This document shows, piece after piece, positions 41,901 to 49,542 of a stretch of 64,000 bases of DNA (its first letter is position 1; every line of letters begins with the position of its first letter). Made by a program: the position numbers and the translations under genes. The notes beneath the pieces were generated by a model, which was given only the letters and a program-made list of their open reading frames with translations, was not told where the DNA came from and made no database searches. Location: NCBI GenBank assembly GCA_000818945.1, contig KN805375.1, positions 257,788 through 321,787 of the forward strand, read 5' to 3'. This DNA comes from Schizochytrium sp. CCTCC M209059. Taxonomy: Eukaryota; Sar; Bigyra; Thraustochytrida; Thraustochytriidae.

Positions 41901-44900
41901 CGCTGGCGGCTATGGTGAAATGCGAGACTCCAATCGCATCGTGTGGACCTTGCATGGCAGCGACCCTAGTCGTCGCCTCTATTTTTGTCCACTTGACACG
42001 CGGCAACTCAAGCTGCAATATTCTGACGCGCATGGACTTCCCATTGCTTACATCTTCCATGAGAGGCTCCTCGTAAGAGCCCTACTAGGTCGCGAGCCAC
42101 AAGAAGCCATGAGTCATCGCGATAGCTTGCTCGACTGGCTCGGAAAGCTTGCGCGAAGCCCGCTTCCGGCGAGCGTCAAGCGCTTCATGATGGCCACGCT
42201 TGAGCACGGTGCTCCCTCGTGCACGGCTCCGGCGCTCACGCGCCACGGAGCCACCTTGAATAAGGACGAAGATGTGGACGAGGACGAAGACATCAATCTT
42301 CTCGCCATCACAAACTGCGTAGCGGCCGCGATGCCTCGTGAGGAGGCGGTGCGCGAGCAGCTGACGCGCGTGTACGCGATCACGCCGGGCATGCGCAAAT
42401 TCATTAAACGCAAGAATGATATGTACGGCGTGCATGTGGTCAGGCGTCAGGAGTGGGATACTCTCGAGCGACATGGGGTTGTCCCCGTGGAATGCGACCT
42501 GGGGCACGATAGTCTCATCAACGCCCGCGATGATGCGTCCATGTACCTGCGCATCATTGGGTGCTTTTCTGAGTTCACCTGGCTTGTATGGGTGCGCGGT
42601 TTGCCAACGGTGAGTGACCAGTTGCTCAAGTGGATTGCGGAGTACACAAAGCACCACCCGTGGCGATTCGTATACCTCGAGGAGTGCGACACCTCTTGGA
42701 ACTTTGGCGAGAACCGCGATCGATGCGTGCTGACGCGAGCTCCCATGACTGCATCGCGACTTCTAACATGCAGGAAGGATCTGCAGCGGGCACAGCTGCG
42801 AGCAAATCGTCCAGTGCACGAGTTCGACGTGGACGAAAAACTCGTGGACACGATTCTCTCGGCGTCCAAGGGCTGGGTTGGACTTGAGAAAGCACTCAAG
42901 ACAGCTCTGCTTTCAAGTACGCAGCTGCAGGGAAGCACTAAGGAAATGCTATCGGACGATGAAAACGTGGTAATCGACTTCTTGAAAGAAGACGTGTCAG
43001 CGACGTCAGCGACGAAGCCAGGAGTAAGCATCGAGCCAGGTGCGCCGGCGGAGGGGTCGAGCTGGCTTTCGGCAGACGGGACAACGCAAGAGTCGCGAGG
43101 CAGCGACGACTACAGAGATAAGATGGGGAGCCTTTTGAATCAACCGGACCCCAAGATTGTTTTGCTTGTCTCACCTCCGGGCGCCGGAAAAAGTCATTTC
43201 TCGGACGAGCTTGGCAAGGAGCTGAACAAGAAATTTTCCTTAGGCTTTGCCTATGTCGATGGCTCTGACGATGAGCTCGTGGATACCGCATTAGCTTCGG
43301 TGCTGACACGCAAGGTCCCGGAAGAAGGAGGACGCATGTTCCTAGTGGTCGATGAGTATCACATGCTGTCGGGTGCACACAAGCGAGAGCTTTTCGCGTG
43401 GTTAGCTGGCCAGCAAAGTCGTTTGCATGTCTTGCTCATTGCGAACCGTAAAGACGCAAGTGATGACAGTCTGTTGGAGCCGCTCGATGCTAAAGCAGTG
43501 AACGCGAGACTGCCAGTCAAGCTCTTGAATGATGTGATCAGGAAACGCAAGGGAAGTGTGAAGAAGCCCTTGTCAATCAAACTCTGGTTTCACTTGAGTC
43601 GCGCACTTTTTGGCGGGGAGTCTATCTCGCTGCGGATTCTCACTCCAGTCGATGAAGCGTTGGCGGCCTCCGATAAGGGAACACAGCTTCGAGAGCTTCT
43701 TTGCAAGAAAATGCCGCGTCTTTCGACGCTGACAGCACAAGAATTTGTCGCTGCGTATTTGGTTGCGGAAAAGGAGCTTTATTCTGCTTCTTCTGCTTCT
43801 TCTGCTTCTTCTTTACCAGAGCCCGTGGATTCCATTGATGCTCCGGCAACTCCTGAGCTAGCCCTGAAGCTAATTCGTGCAGTTGGCAAGAGTACCAAGA
43901 CCGTTATTGGGGCGATGGTTCAAGCCGCCTTATTGACATGGGATAACGACGTAGGCCGCGACTTTCCCGATTTTGTAGAGCGGGATCTGCGCGGTGCGAA
44001 CGGTCTATCGCCTGCAATTAAGATTGCTGCATGGTGCTGCATGATGCGCTCAGAAAGTAAAAAGGGGGATGCATCTTTGGAAGATTTAATTCCTGCGGAG
44101 ACGATCTTCAAGACTCTATTCATTGATCAAGTGGGCTTTCCTCATCAGCTGAGCGACCGCGCGAGCCTCACAGACCGAAAATGTCCAACCTTCAGTTGGG
44201 GCGGAAGCTACGAGTCGTTGAAAAATATGTCGGATGCCTTGCGCCGAGGGCACAGCATCAACTTTGCTGATGTCTACGAGAAGGAATGGAGACAAAACGA
44301 AGTGGTGGCGCTTAACGAGTTTGTGGTGCTATTGTCCGCATGCAGGTCCCCTGCCACGGTGCTGCTCGCGTTGAGGCGAGAAAATTTGGTGGCCCTTATG
44401 CAAGGCGCGTTGTCAGACGATGCCTTGAAGCTTGCCAAGTATGTTTTAAGCAGTGGTGTCTTTGAGAAGGATGCAGACTCGCATGGACATAACAGTCCCT
44501 ATCGGGCTGCTGTTTGGACTTTACTTATGTGCGAAACGGAGCAGATCGACGTCAAGGAGCTGGTCGAGCGATACATTCCGAGGGAGGAGCTTGTCAAAGC
44601 ACTAGCCTGGGCGCCTGACAACGTCGCATCTTTGCGTGCTACTCGGGCAAAGGACCTTGGAATGCGCCAGCGCACACTAACGAATCTGCTGGTCGGCCTC
44701 TCGAAGTGGCTCATTGCGCGGGGTGATGATGCAGCTCGCGTCCATTGTCTGTGGCGCGGGTTTTTGGCCCCGTTACTCGACCCTGTCAAGTGTCCTGACG
44801 TGGCCGAGATTGTTGCAAAATTCGAGGATGACAACCAGCCCGGCTGGAATAAACTGATGCACAAGCTGTGGCTGCTCGCCAAGGGTCGTGCACAAACTGC

Positions 44901-45270
44901 GGACCTCATTGCCATAAAGGATGTCGCCGAATGGACGCTTTACAAGACGATTTCAGGCCCATTCCGTGTCACCTATGCGACAGGCCTTTTGTTGTCCAAC
45001 AGTAGCATTCCACTTGACGACCAGAACACATTGCTTCAAAAGGAAGGCTCGGAGGTGGACCTGGGCGCGCTTCAGCAGCATGGACTCGATGGAGATGTCG
45101 ACTTGAACGATTTGATCAAAGAAAAGTTCCTCGAAGCCATCGAAGCCCGTCGGAGCAAGTGGCTGCAGGAGCGGTGGCAGAATGAACGTGCCAATCAGCA
45201 ACCACTGATCACAATCCTGCCGGAGTCCTTGCGAGGATTGATCGTGCAGGCTATCACAAAGTTAGATTGA
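32905..45270 (+). CDS. Giant protein with one C-terminal P-loop ATPase module, unknown family
   Basis: 4,121 aa from the first ATG without interruption. An ATG at 33145 (aaaATGg, residue 81) gives 4,041 aa; residues 1-80 are Arg/Glu/His-rich with RHEARHEARH repeats, so the later start is quite possible. The N-terminus is very acidic, with three exact EDVEQEHDEN repeats. Most of the body is predicted helical with no recognised domain. Two segments share VDPxRGxxxTPL (464-475 and 1487-1498). A second acidic tract is near residues 2735-2780. The only ATPase motif is late: SPPGAGKS (3423-3430), Walker B LVVDEYHML (D3483-E3484), then LLIANRKD with Asn3514 at a sensor-1-like position. The last 500 residues are again helical. 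It starts head-to-head with the RNF213-like gene and is almost the same length. I do not recognise the family, and it lacks the RZ and RING fingers of RNF213. Confidence 0.85.
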   Translation: MIYMAQLTCEKKRTTRAANQLAANPIAAVRGEGGRRTRAERSEARHEARHEARHAKKRKSGRESGRDRSNQRLLVREAAKMAGSNRDEEALAHLLEEKNSDFDSDSGAASMEWSDAHDGSPGGDLDKGDEIEDVEQEHDENEDVEQEHDENEDVEQEHDENEEEHEINDLENQEERTGVEVIQSDEMYVSNVANDQEEKGSDFDFDDDPDVSLEQIDEWHEEIKHNAADAAILTWERRLDLWSAKLRDVDYEDLVFEPVSALSKLKRYTWLGLAGRGQIGYACLRWLGGKIVARGRQDNNEGRYECVVNQDNLASMLEDAVGEANPRIVRFIHMLGERNELSSLLEDLRGCKPDELLHRLQDEEDFGFIIPIMRLRFYDNAELSAVLGTLCKSELAKASDAQTIDCLEDILRKLAEDSQHRIEWVRHLLDATIDKFQRNKRVFIDALRRSVTQTQENGNEVVFVDPNRGARLTPLDKWHRRNIRGGSGQMQAPVLSLKRRLAFVAAERNWFHETRPIVNEFVQATLPDSGEPDIFNLLNRDDEKLAMEEGTSKDTFTPKLRQYCSKKQRLMDLREASTLSACLTAARDPHIETRDQADGEAERVILVIGYRASNHQGAHLASGSEAPFVSRCLSVSNDDAADKIIEVGARLDGLYSRIPDEFCEVARDKIFNSVLPIREERDTLVFYEFVPSGVHAADSSPLERVLAEPPQLAGRTTRSQHENAVPASQATDASTPRSPTPVSRGRREGAMVRSLIGGGDSHELHDGTQQQNTSHLVHAHHFTHILLEMDAIPSKDDDVRSNEKGAYRSLEESCERRFLISLAHPGKVDVEGMRLPSLAVLPRSSVAPEQDNLSFRRYLVLLPATYLDFDSTLSERHELAGLLQRYAKTAYVETAETLAQVLSIFISVKERSDAVSPTEIVFEKLKANQLVLNCMSVTSLVSVAPDLFRGPVHEVWESILTPHDAMGPEELAAREAALALITGRSSGTPATAVLATDDMWGHLHDLLSTRTKFSCEDLDVEPSNFWSIADRLSRRAEMSVSTFYFVRLTGRTNSGMLEKLLGVASESRCVKLIFYFTKGLMALYNRLSADIRPRVFLHEMVSERAKDVSPVIQTERYTVYDGLLRKVSRELIESSSFTQQTLDRICRRAEQATNWVQDVRDSLLEEDNAECSVRKNTRVIVTEDAEALLSTLTETFSRLDFLNARDPRCIEKLRGLLSLNVTESEEEPVVLVLLHAQLLVRDRLHVIASHCARCRKPLLLVVNAPTRDLTSFQTTSVEGLTKFEHVDIFHARARLPSPDQPLYRVILGLRVLLGPHLDLTSDMSQVQSLSAFLEDDESASVPSFLSEFALRLSPQPALLQRMLRTLASDTKPDSVFTYENGSGAALLGDVVASVLWTYVENLEEVTKMVHFADIANDPVMFLAPQALRVWTLIACLEGQSAIRPMCALEGRLNISRTDNPGEILCSTLNTPLDTDASNSAIREIYYVDPGRGDAMTPLSDIIEQTAICGGDLHWNDVYRSWARTPEIPTPVLLHLLQEAPSRLLLALSLSKTRMASLPLPDLVVKRLSQDLEAMRDAVTGPSQEETTARVAAELQHRVAALAWSILKHQAARPSAAAIQSSRDDFSSLIQDFLRSDLHFDFKSGSEGDRVLEQRLILNLVQIDDPATALLQQPKVAEVLLASSEGDRRMVQDVLERSEKLVMGAALLRLCLHSSWREKLANAAEILYSRLEPLVKWATGSMADSLWDRLKRLRSITDWHQLLSPAAMAEILVHGAASHPNKEKEVSFPRFVREHVLQAILAQSGIIDGVSAQESYFRRLVKAIAPVETKSITDWDRFNVCLRMCSILRTETIADNRTVSRVLEDYLRNIESSVYRFSILSIARNSCAFEELQFEHDLELVLSPELLRLYVEHNARNTDVSDVGSMKSRHARFFSTQARESLLIALTRAWSNKDRDEPSRALLVLAWFAWAANPAYNLPHALLPAGEEQWNDFKCVVRDNILREACKASTEPLSLLATFVFMPHTLAGESLNSLVSRFRGSSTNSSFNSTSLVLAQQNGGAFPVYALRVEPKRALPAECIEYVFSKIMDRSLLAPSEWTKKLGFPRVQEGFSVGTVEHNLRLLVHLQSAMEALYSSSRVTTLHTGLSLLAWFVQAGVEPEDLARLITRAGGERDAKKLIAVIQRLTDGSKTAHVEYVFCPLPVILDSRFVDEMGGAADSLFDKLSKASTMQQVFLLANTFETASGRGSSGSALAQRTQEASDAEEHISIVQDLFLQIGSYFAAAETVEWEKLRTIGGFLLGLRTKKKYSEAAFQSLAEGLDSTPKGRDHLPDIVDGLFIVLGLTPLTDGETVKQMICAFDSFEWSGGSKPIFMSATCKKEIIWMSKNVFNNSDDDLDKNVRELASKVENLNVRDVLRKLDVNKTVGTFVGAAFMTRLGKVLQMKNAPRRQGENRGSELHDLYDVCLVGNILPYRSGPSAVKAGSAEVVETLADSRTSSIPLDEEAKESEKVLTGPSMMNSSQDIEDDQLALNTALSLQKAADGAGSRGPSLVSARTLLRVKSEPSYGVLEVAPGLHPVLRKPEDQEDEDPVRYVRHSPFSFDGDLGAGAGIAHVFANNGETWELFQELPNNSTILGRGFYLRKTQQGTWVILMATTRDEERDCPQLFLHTIVENHRLAAFNFHDEVVAVLECIVQVAFMAGVPQMELPDSFEKMAKAIKALQREEDSIPRKRNSESESENGQRVEDEMHDENEMECEDGDEREYEEGEDGMDNGDASSADDQGSQGSLERGPRPYTSYKEAELRHVTWMLQQLNEVRGKAGDHTIVLRIAKKLEMASPAIQERMTKALTVIMTTTDHEGRSQLYFALELVQHNLNLSSGKHAPDPTLKNKLMAMHAHIAKHKFRSIGLQLLDEFDEDYALSGIRVFTKDFEDSDDEDEVADPKHPSVTQMRAGGEDDGGVRQRVEEACKMISNTGASQDDDARGETDAIEVKNSNLFDYDAGGYGEMRDSNRIVWTLHGSDPSRRLYFCPLDTRQLKLQYSDAHGLPIAYIFHERLLVRALLGREPQEAMSHRDSLLDWLGKLARSPLPASVKRFMMATLEHGAPSCTAPALTRHGATLNKDEDVDEDEDINLLAITNCVAAAMPREEAVREQLTRVYAITPGMRKFIKRKNDMYGVHVVRRQEWDTLERHGVVPVECDLGHDSLINARDDASMYLRIIGCFSEFTWLVWVRGLPTVSDQLLKWIAEYTKHHPWRFVYLEECDTSWNFGENRDRCVLTRAPMTASRLLTCRKDLQRAQLRANRPVHEFDVDEKLVDTILSASKGWVGLEKALKTALLSSTQLQGSTKEMLSDDENVVIDFLKEDVSATSATKPGVSIEPGAPAEGSSWLSADGTTQESRGSDDYRDKMGSLLNQPDPKIVLLVSPPGAGKSHFSDELGKELNKKFSLGFAYVDGSDDELVDTALASVLTRKVPEEGGRMFLVVDEYHMLSGAHKRELFAWLAGQQSRLHVLLIANRKDASDDSLLEPLDAKAVNARLPVKLLNDVIRKRKGSVKKPLSIKLWFHLSRALFGGESISLRILTPVDEALAASDKGTQLRELLCKKMPRLSTLTAQEFVAAYLVAEKELYSASSASSASSLPEPVDSIDAPATPELALKLIRAVGKSTKTVIGAMVQAALLTWDNDVGRDFPDFVERDLRGANGLSPAIKIAAWCCMMRSESKKGDASLEDLIPAETIFKTLFIDQVGFPHQLSDRASLTDRKCPTFSWGGSYESLKNMSDALRRGHSINFADVYEKEWRQNEVVALNEFVVLLSACRSPATVLLALRRENLVALMQGALSDDALKLAKYVLSSGVFEKDADSHGHNSPYRAAVWTLLMCETEQIDVKELVERYIPREELVKALAWAPDNVASLRATRAKDLGMRQRTLTNLLVGLSKWLIARGDDAARVHCLWRGFLAPLLDPVKCPDVAEIVAKFEDDNQPGWNKLMHKLWLLAKGRAQTADLIAIKDVAEWTLYKTISGPFRVTYATGLLLSNSSIPLDDQNTLLQKEGSEVDLGALQQHGLDGDVDLNDLIKEKFLEAIEARRSKWLQERWQNERANQQPLITILPESLRGLIVQAITKLD
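33298..33387 (+). repeat. Three in-frame 30-bp coding repeats
   Basis: Starts at 33298, 33328 and 33358; each encodes EDVEQEHDEN, with only one or two silent base changes between copies, which indicates recent slippage or duplication. Confidence 0.95.
43785..43814 (+). repeat. In-frame TCTGCTTCT repeat
   Basis: Three copies of a 9-bp unit encode a Ser/Ala linker (SASSASSASS) C-terminal to the ATPase module. Confidence 0.9.
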
Positions 45271-45921
45271 GCCGTTGCCGTCAAGAAACGGCGAAAAGCG
45301 AAGAGACCAAAAAGATGAATTAAATTGCTCACATTTTATTTTACACACGCTCGAGAACGAGCAACGATCTGGCGAAGACAATGTGGCGAAAACTGTCTCG
45401 TCATGGTTTGTGAGGACGAAAGCATGTTCTTCGTGTCTCTTGTTGTTCTTTTTTTGGGGGGTGAGGCAATTTCGGTCGTATGTACAAGTAGTGAGCGTAC
45501 GTAGAATACCTCGGCCCGGGACCCGTGTTCTCCACTGACAGTCGAAAGAGGTAGTTTTACGAAATCATCACACTCATCATCCTCACTTTTTGTTTACAAG
45601 AGAATGGGGCTTCCAGCTCGGCAACTTGGAGTCACGCGTCACGGTCATCAAACGGTCCGAGTTCGAACCACACACTCAATTGGTTACACTCGAGGTCAAC
45701 GGACACCTGGGCCCTTCCCGAAGGCCAGACTCTGTATTCGTAAACGTTTATTCACCAAACGTGAGCCCGTCCGCTTGCTCTCCCGCCTAGCTGCCCTCCT
45801 GCTCGCCCGCTCCCTCGCTCGAACGCTCGTGCGCTCGTGCGCTCGTGCGCTCGTTGTCGCGAAGGCGTCGCGTGAAGAGAGAGAAACCTTGCACGTACGC
45901 AGACACGCATACGCACGCACC
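45271..45921. other. Spacer between giant gene and RABL2; includes RABL2 5' flank
   Basis: The first 300 bp after the giant gene stop is AT-richer 3' flank. From about 45600 to 45921 a frame in phase with RABL2 is open, but it translates to a poorly structured Arg/Leu-rich sequence and is more likely 5' UTR. A gctcgtgc repeat lies at about 45815-45855. A gttcgaacc motif at 45653-45662 is not part of a foldable tRNA. Confidence 0.6.
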
Positions 45922-46593
45922 ATGAGCGAAGGCCCTGAAAGCAAGCACAGCGAGGCAGGCGAGTGCGAGGGAAAACATGAGCGTGACGAACGCAGCATTG
46001 GCGACGGCGAGGATGCGTCTGCGACGAGCCTGAAAATCATTTTGCTCGGTGACTCGGCGACGGGCAAGAGCAAGCTAATCGAGCGCTACTTGATGGACGA
46101 GTACTGCCCGCATCAGGACTCAACGTACGCCTTGACACTCTTTAAGCACCAGGGACAGGTCGAGGACCCAAGAACCGGGGCCAAGAAGAAGGTGAATATT
46201 GACTTTTGGGATACAGCCGGCCAGGAGAGGTTTCAAAAGATTCACAGTTCGTTCTATTACCGAGCGCATGGTTGCATTCTAGTTTTTGATGTAACGAGAA
46301 AGGCCACCTATCAGCACTTGCCACAATGGCTCGCGGAGCTGCGACAGTACGCAGAGAACGTGCCGTGTCTTGTTGTTGCGAACAAAATTGATGTCGATAT
46401 GAAGGTCACACGCAAGACATTCTCCTTCCCGAAAAAGAATGGACTCGACTTTATGTTCGTCTCCGCCGCAGACGGCACTAATGTTGTCTCCGCCTTTGAG
46501 GAAATCACGCAAAAGGCGTACGAACACAAGGCGAGTGGGTCGCAGAGCTTTCTCACAGAGGTCATGGACCTTCTCGACGACAATGCCAACTGA
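45922..46593 (+). CDS. RABL2: RABL2-family ciliary small GTPase
   Basis: 223 aa, start in strong context (caccATGag). G1 GDSATGKS (43-50), switch I region with STYALTLFKH, G3 WDTAGQE (96-102), G4 ANKID (153-157), G5 SAADG (181-185). The combination GDSATGKSKLIERYLMD, STYALTL and VSAADGTNVV is characteristic of RABL2, not of membrane-trafficking Rabs. There are no C-terminal prenylation cysteines, which also fits RABL2. In animals and algae RABL2 binds the IFT-B complex at the ciliary base and starts anterograde intraflagellar transport. The first 38 residues are an acidic lineage extension. Its presence implies a flagellated stage. The in-frame upstream extension to 45604 is not needed for the fold. 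Confidence 0.93.
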   Translation: MSEGPESKHSEAGECEGKHERDERSIGDGEDASATSLKIILLGDSATGKSKLIERYLMDEYCPHQDSTYALTLFKHQGQVEDPRTGAKKKVNIDFWDTAGQERFQKIHSSFYYRAHGCILVFDVTRKATYQHLPQWLAELRQYAENVPCLVVANKIDVDMKVTRKTFSFPKKNGLDFMFVSAADGTNVVSAFEEITQKAYEHKASGSQSFLTEVMDLLDDNAN

Positions 46594-47044
46594 GGAGCAA
46601 GTAGCTTGATGAGCCAGAGGCTCAAGTTCGAGCTTGCACGAATACGAATTCGAACATGAATGCTTCTCAGCTAACAATTGCTTGAGCGAGTTGCTCGTCT
46701 GCTAGCTTATACAGACGCCAACGAACAGTACGCGTGCATACGGACGCGTAGAAAAGCAGCGGTCGTTTAAATTGATACGCTGTTTCTTTCTGATACGACC
46801 AACAAGTTCGCAAAGAGTGTTTTCTTTGTTAATGGCTGCCTGCACAACCTATGCATTTAAAGGTAGAGGAACAAGCTTGAGAAAGAAATATTTCCATCGA
46901 CTCTTTATACGAGTACGTACGCCGAGGCCCCTATGCTCAAAATGATGACGAATTTTTCACTTTGTCGAATAAATTTTCCTTTTTTTTTTTCTTTTTTTTT
47001 CATGGATAATGGAAAGCTGGAATTCGCCCAATTCCCGTAAACAC
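46594..47044. other. Convergent 3' spacer
   Basis: AT-rich sequence between the RABL2 stop and the stop of the minus-strand membrane protein. It includes a T-run at 46980-47000. No gene is seen. Confidence 0.6.
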
Positions 47045-48241
47045 TCATTTATTGCACTCTCCCCACGCGCAGATGCGGTACGTGAGCAAAAGGTCCTGGA
47101 AGTCTTGACGAGACCAGAGCGGTTCCTGGAGTGACGGGTCGGCAGCCCTTGCTTTGCCGTCATAGTCGGGACCATCAGGGTCCTCCTCACGCTTAAGATC
47201 GCCCTGGAGTCGCTGCACAATGGCCTCTTCGTGACCCTGGACCGGGTTTGTCTTGGACTCCTTCTTGCGCGTCTTCAGAATCTCTTCCGCGCCACGCGTC
47301 ATGAGGGAAAGAGGGCTCACATAGGAATACTCATTGGTGGGATAGCTGTGATGCTCGCGCACCATGCACCGCACGGGCAGCTGGCCGCTTTGCAAGAGCG
47401 CGTCGACAGCCTCCTCTGCTTGGGCCTCGGTCATTTTGGCGGTGGCGAGATCTGCCTTTGAGGCATGCGAAAAGAGACGAAAGAGAATATCCGAGCGCTC
47501 TGCAGGCCCGACGTCGATCAGCAAGGTTAGCGCCGTCAGGAGTACCTTGAGATCATAAGTCTCTGCCTTGGCAGCCATACTCAAGCCAAGGCGCTCGATC
47601 AGGTGCTCTGATTTGAGCGAAGAAGATTCCGAAGTGAGAAGTTTTTTGGCGTGTTCAAAGAATTCGACCGGGCGTGCCTTGCCTTCGGGAAAATCCTTGA
47701 GAAGCCTCATGCGCAGCAGCTCAAACTGTGCACTGCGCAGCGCATTGCTCTTCCAAAGCTCGTCAATCTCATCGGGCGCCAGGGCAAGCTTCTCTTGAAG
47801 GCCAACTTCGAGCTTCTTCCTCCGCTTGGTGTTGGCCGTGCCTCTCCAAAAGTAGGCTACAATGGAGCCAACAAAGAAGACTGCTAGGCCCATGAACCAG
47901 TAAGCCTCCATCTGGTTTGCGGCCTCAACGCGCTTCCTTCTCTCCTCCTCGGTTTCCGTTTTTGCATCCTCTGCCGCTTTCTGCGTCTGCGCCGCGGAAG
48001 GTGCCGCTGCAGACGCAGGAGCAGGAGCAGGAGCAGCAGGACCTGGCGTCGCCGCACTCGTGTTCATGAGTCTCGCACGCGTGACTGCATGGATCTGAGA
48101 GAGCGGTTTCCCTTGCGCCATTACCGTCGGGGTCTTTGGCGCCAGTCTCGCGCCCAAGTGAGCGCGGCCGACGCTCGACGTCAGCTGCTTCTGGCCAGCC
48201 TTGGCGGCTGCGAGCAGCAGGCCGCTCCTGCTGGGCACCAT
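47045..48241 (-). CDS. Single-pass, probably mitochondrial membrane protein with EF-hand-like C-terminal domain
   Basis: 398 aa from an ATG in excellent context (aagcATGg at 48241). An upstream in-frame ATG (48442) would add 67 Arg-rich residues and is less likely. The N-terminus MVPSRSGLLLAAAKAGQK, with several Arg/Lys and no acidic residue for about 90 positions, looks like a mitochondrial presequence. An Ala/Pro-rich linker (62-85) and a charged helix follow, then one membrane span (113-132, AYWFMGLAVFFVGSIVAYFW) and about 260 soluble residues. That domain is helical, with a segment around LLTALTLLIDVGPAERSDIL that resembles EF-hand helices without complete Ca2+-ligand loops. I cannot name the family. 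Confidence 0.75.
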   Translation of the reverse strand: MVPSRSGLLLAAAKAGQKQLTSSVGRAHLGARLAPKTPTVMAQGKPLSQIHAVTRARLMNTSAATPGPAAPAPAPASAAAPSAAQTQKAAEDAKTETEEERRKRVEAANQMEAYWFMGLAVFFVGSIVAYFWRGTANTKRRKKLEVGLQEKLALAPDEIDELWKSNALRSAQFELLRMRLLKDFPEGKARPVEFFEHAKKLLTSESSSLKSEHLIERLGLSMAAKAETYDLKVLLTALTLLIDVGPAERSDILFRLFSHASKADLATAKMTEAQAEEAVDALLQSGQLPVRCMVREHHSYPTNEYSYVSPLSLMTRGAEEILKTRKKESKTNPVQGHEEAIVQRLQGDLKREEDPDGPDYDGKARAADPSLQEPLWSRQDFQDLLLTYRICAWGECNK

Positions 48242-49542
48242 GCTTTCTTCTCCCGGTACGCGGGTCGCGAGCTTCGCGTGCGGCAGGGGCCTACAGGGCG
48301 ACTGCTGGTAGCGGGCTTTCGAGCGCCGCGCTCTCCGCCCCGGTCTGCGCGCTCGCCGCGCGCGTGCTCGTGCCTCGCTCGCGTGTCGCTCGCGTGCGCG
48401 CGCTCCTGTGCTTGGACTGCGCCGCCGCTCCAAGTCGAGCACCAGCGAATTAGATTTGGGTTGCGCAGCTTTGGATTGGAAAAAAGGGTTGCGCTGCCCA
48501 TCGCGCGCTTCCCCGCGAAAGGTCTGGGGTTAACTTTGTGCGCTGGAATCCTTGATGCGAGCTTGGATGGGCGCGACTGCGACGTGTGGCATACTCGTCG
48601 CGCTGCATGTAGGAGGCTGCCGGCTCTCTTTCATCTGTAGCTTGCAATCTGCGTCCATGAGGGGCAAAAGGAGCCCTTTTTTCACCAGTTTCTTCATCTT
48701 GCGCCAGTGATCATTGGCAGACTAGATTCTAAATTAATTTTTAAAAATCCAGAACCGAAGGCTATGATGAGGCCTGCCTTTGGTTTGTGCGCCATTCCAT
48801 CCAAAGAAAGACGTGACAGTGACTTGCAAAAAAAAATTAAAAGAGTGAAAAGAAGAGGAAGAGTCAGCCAGGTTGTGCGGGAATCTCGAATTTCATGCCA
48901 TGGTTTCTTCTTCACGAGTTCCATTGAGCTTCGGTATCTTATGTTATCCTGCGCGAAGGCCATGGAATCCGATACGCCCATGTTCGTAGCGCTATCCTCT
49001 GAAGTCAAACATGACGTTTCTTTATAGCAGGACGAAAGAATTGCACAAGGTAGCCTTAGAGCTTATTTATAAGTTAACCAATGGAGGTTTTTACTAAAAG
49101 GGACTTAAGAATGCGACGGATAGACCATTTTGGGAATCGAGAACTAACTTGGGGGGAGAAGCGAGTCCGCCGCACATGGCAAAACATCACAGCAAAGCTC
49201 GATCGATACCTTGCCGCAGGCACGTCTGCGCGACGGGAGACGCGGAGCTCCATCGCGAGCCTCTTGACAGGGGTAGCACGATCGATTGTGACGATCCGTG
49301 TGCGCACCTTGTGGTTTCTTCAAGAGAAGAGAGATCAGCTTGACCCAAGCCGATCTCCAAGAGTGAAACGCAAAGCAACCGCGACCTCGAGGAGCATAAC
49401 TTCGTCACGTCACGTGCGAAAACGCGTACTGTGGCTCAGGAAGGCGCCAATTCTTTCGCTTCGTTTACTTTGCTTTGCTTTGCTTTGCTTTGCTTTGCTT
49501 TGCTTTGCTTCGTGACGCTTGCAAGGGCTGAAAACAATCAGG
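48242..49542. promoter_or_regulatory. Divergent 5' region, membrane protein / PEX6
   Basis: 1.3 kb between divergent starts. The part next to the minus gene (to about 48500) is GC-rich; 48650-49100 is AT-rich. A (TTTGC)n repeat ends 31 bp before the PEX6 ATG. The open frame 49081-49515 runs into that repeat (ending in CFALLCFALLCF) and shows no domain, so it is not called. Confidence 0.5.
49468..49512. repeat. (TTTGC)n pentamer repeat upstream of PEX6
   Basis: About nine ctttg units ending 31 bp before the PEX6 ATG, so probably in the 5' UTR or core promoter. Confidence 0.95.

Noticed and set aside
45641..45672. tRNA-like T-loop (gagttcgaacc)
   Set aside because: Flanking bases do not pair as a T stem and no A-box or anticodon arm is present.
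45604..45921. 106-codon N-terminal extension of RABL2
   Set aside because: Arg/Leu-rich and unlike the family; the ATG at 45922 has a strong context and gives normal RABL2 length.
48694..49008. 104-codon minus-strand frame with a hydrophobic segment
   Set aside because: Short, AT-rich, no family features, inside a divergent spacer; insufficient to call.
49081..49515. 144-codon open frame upstream of PEX6
   Set aside because: Ends in the TTTGC repeat (CFALLCFALL), shows no domain, and lies in the divergent promoter.
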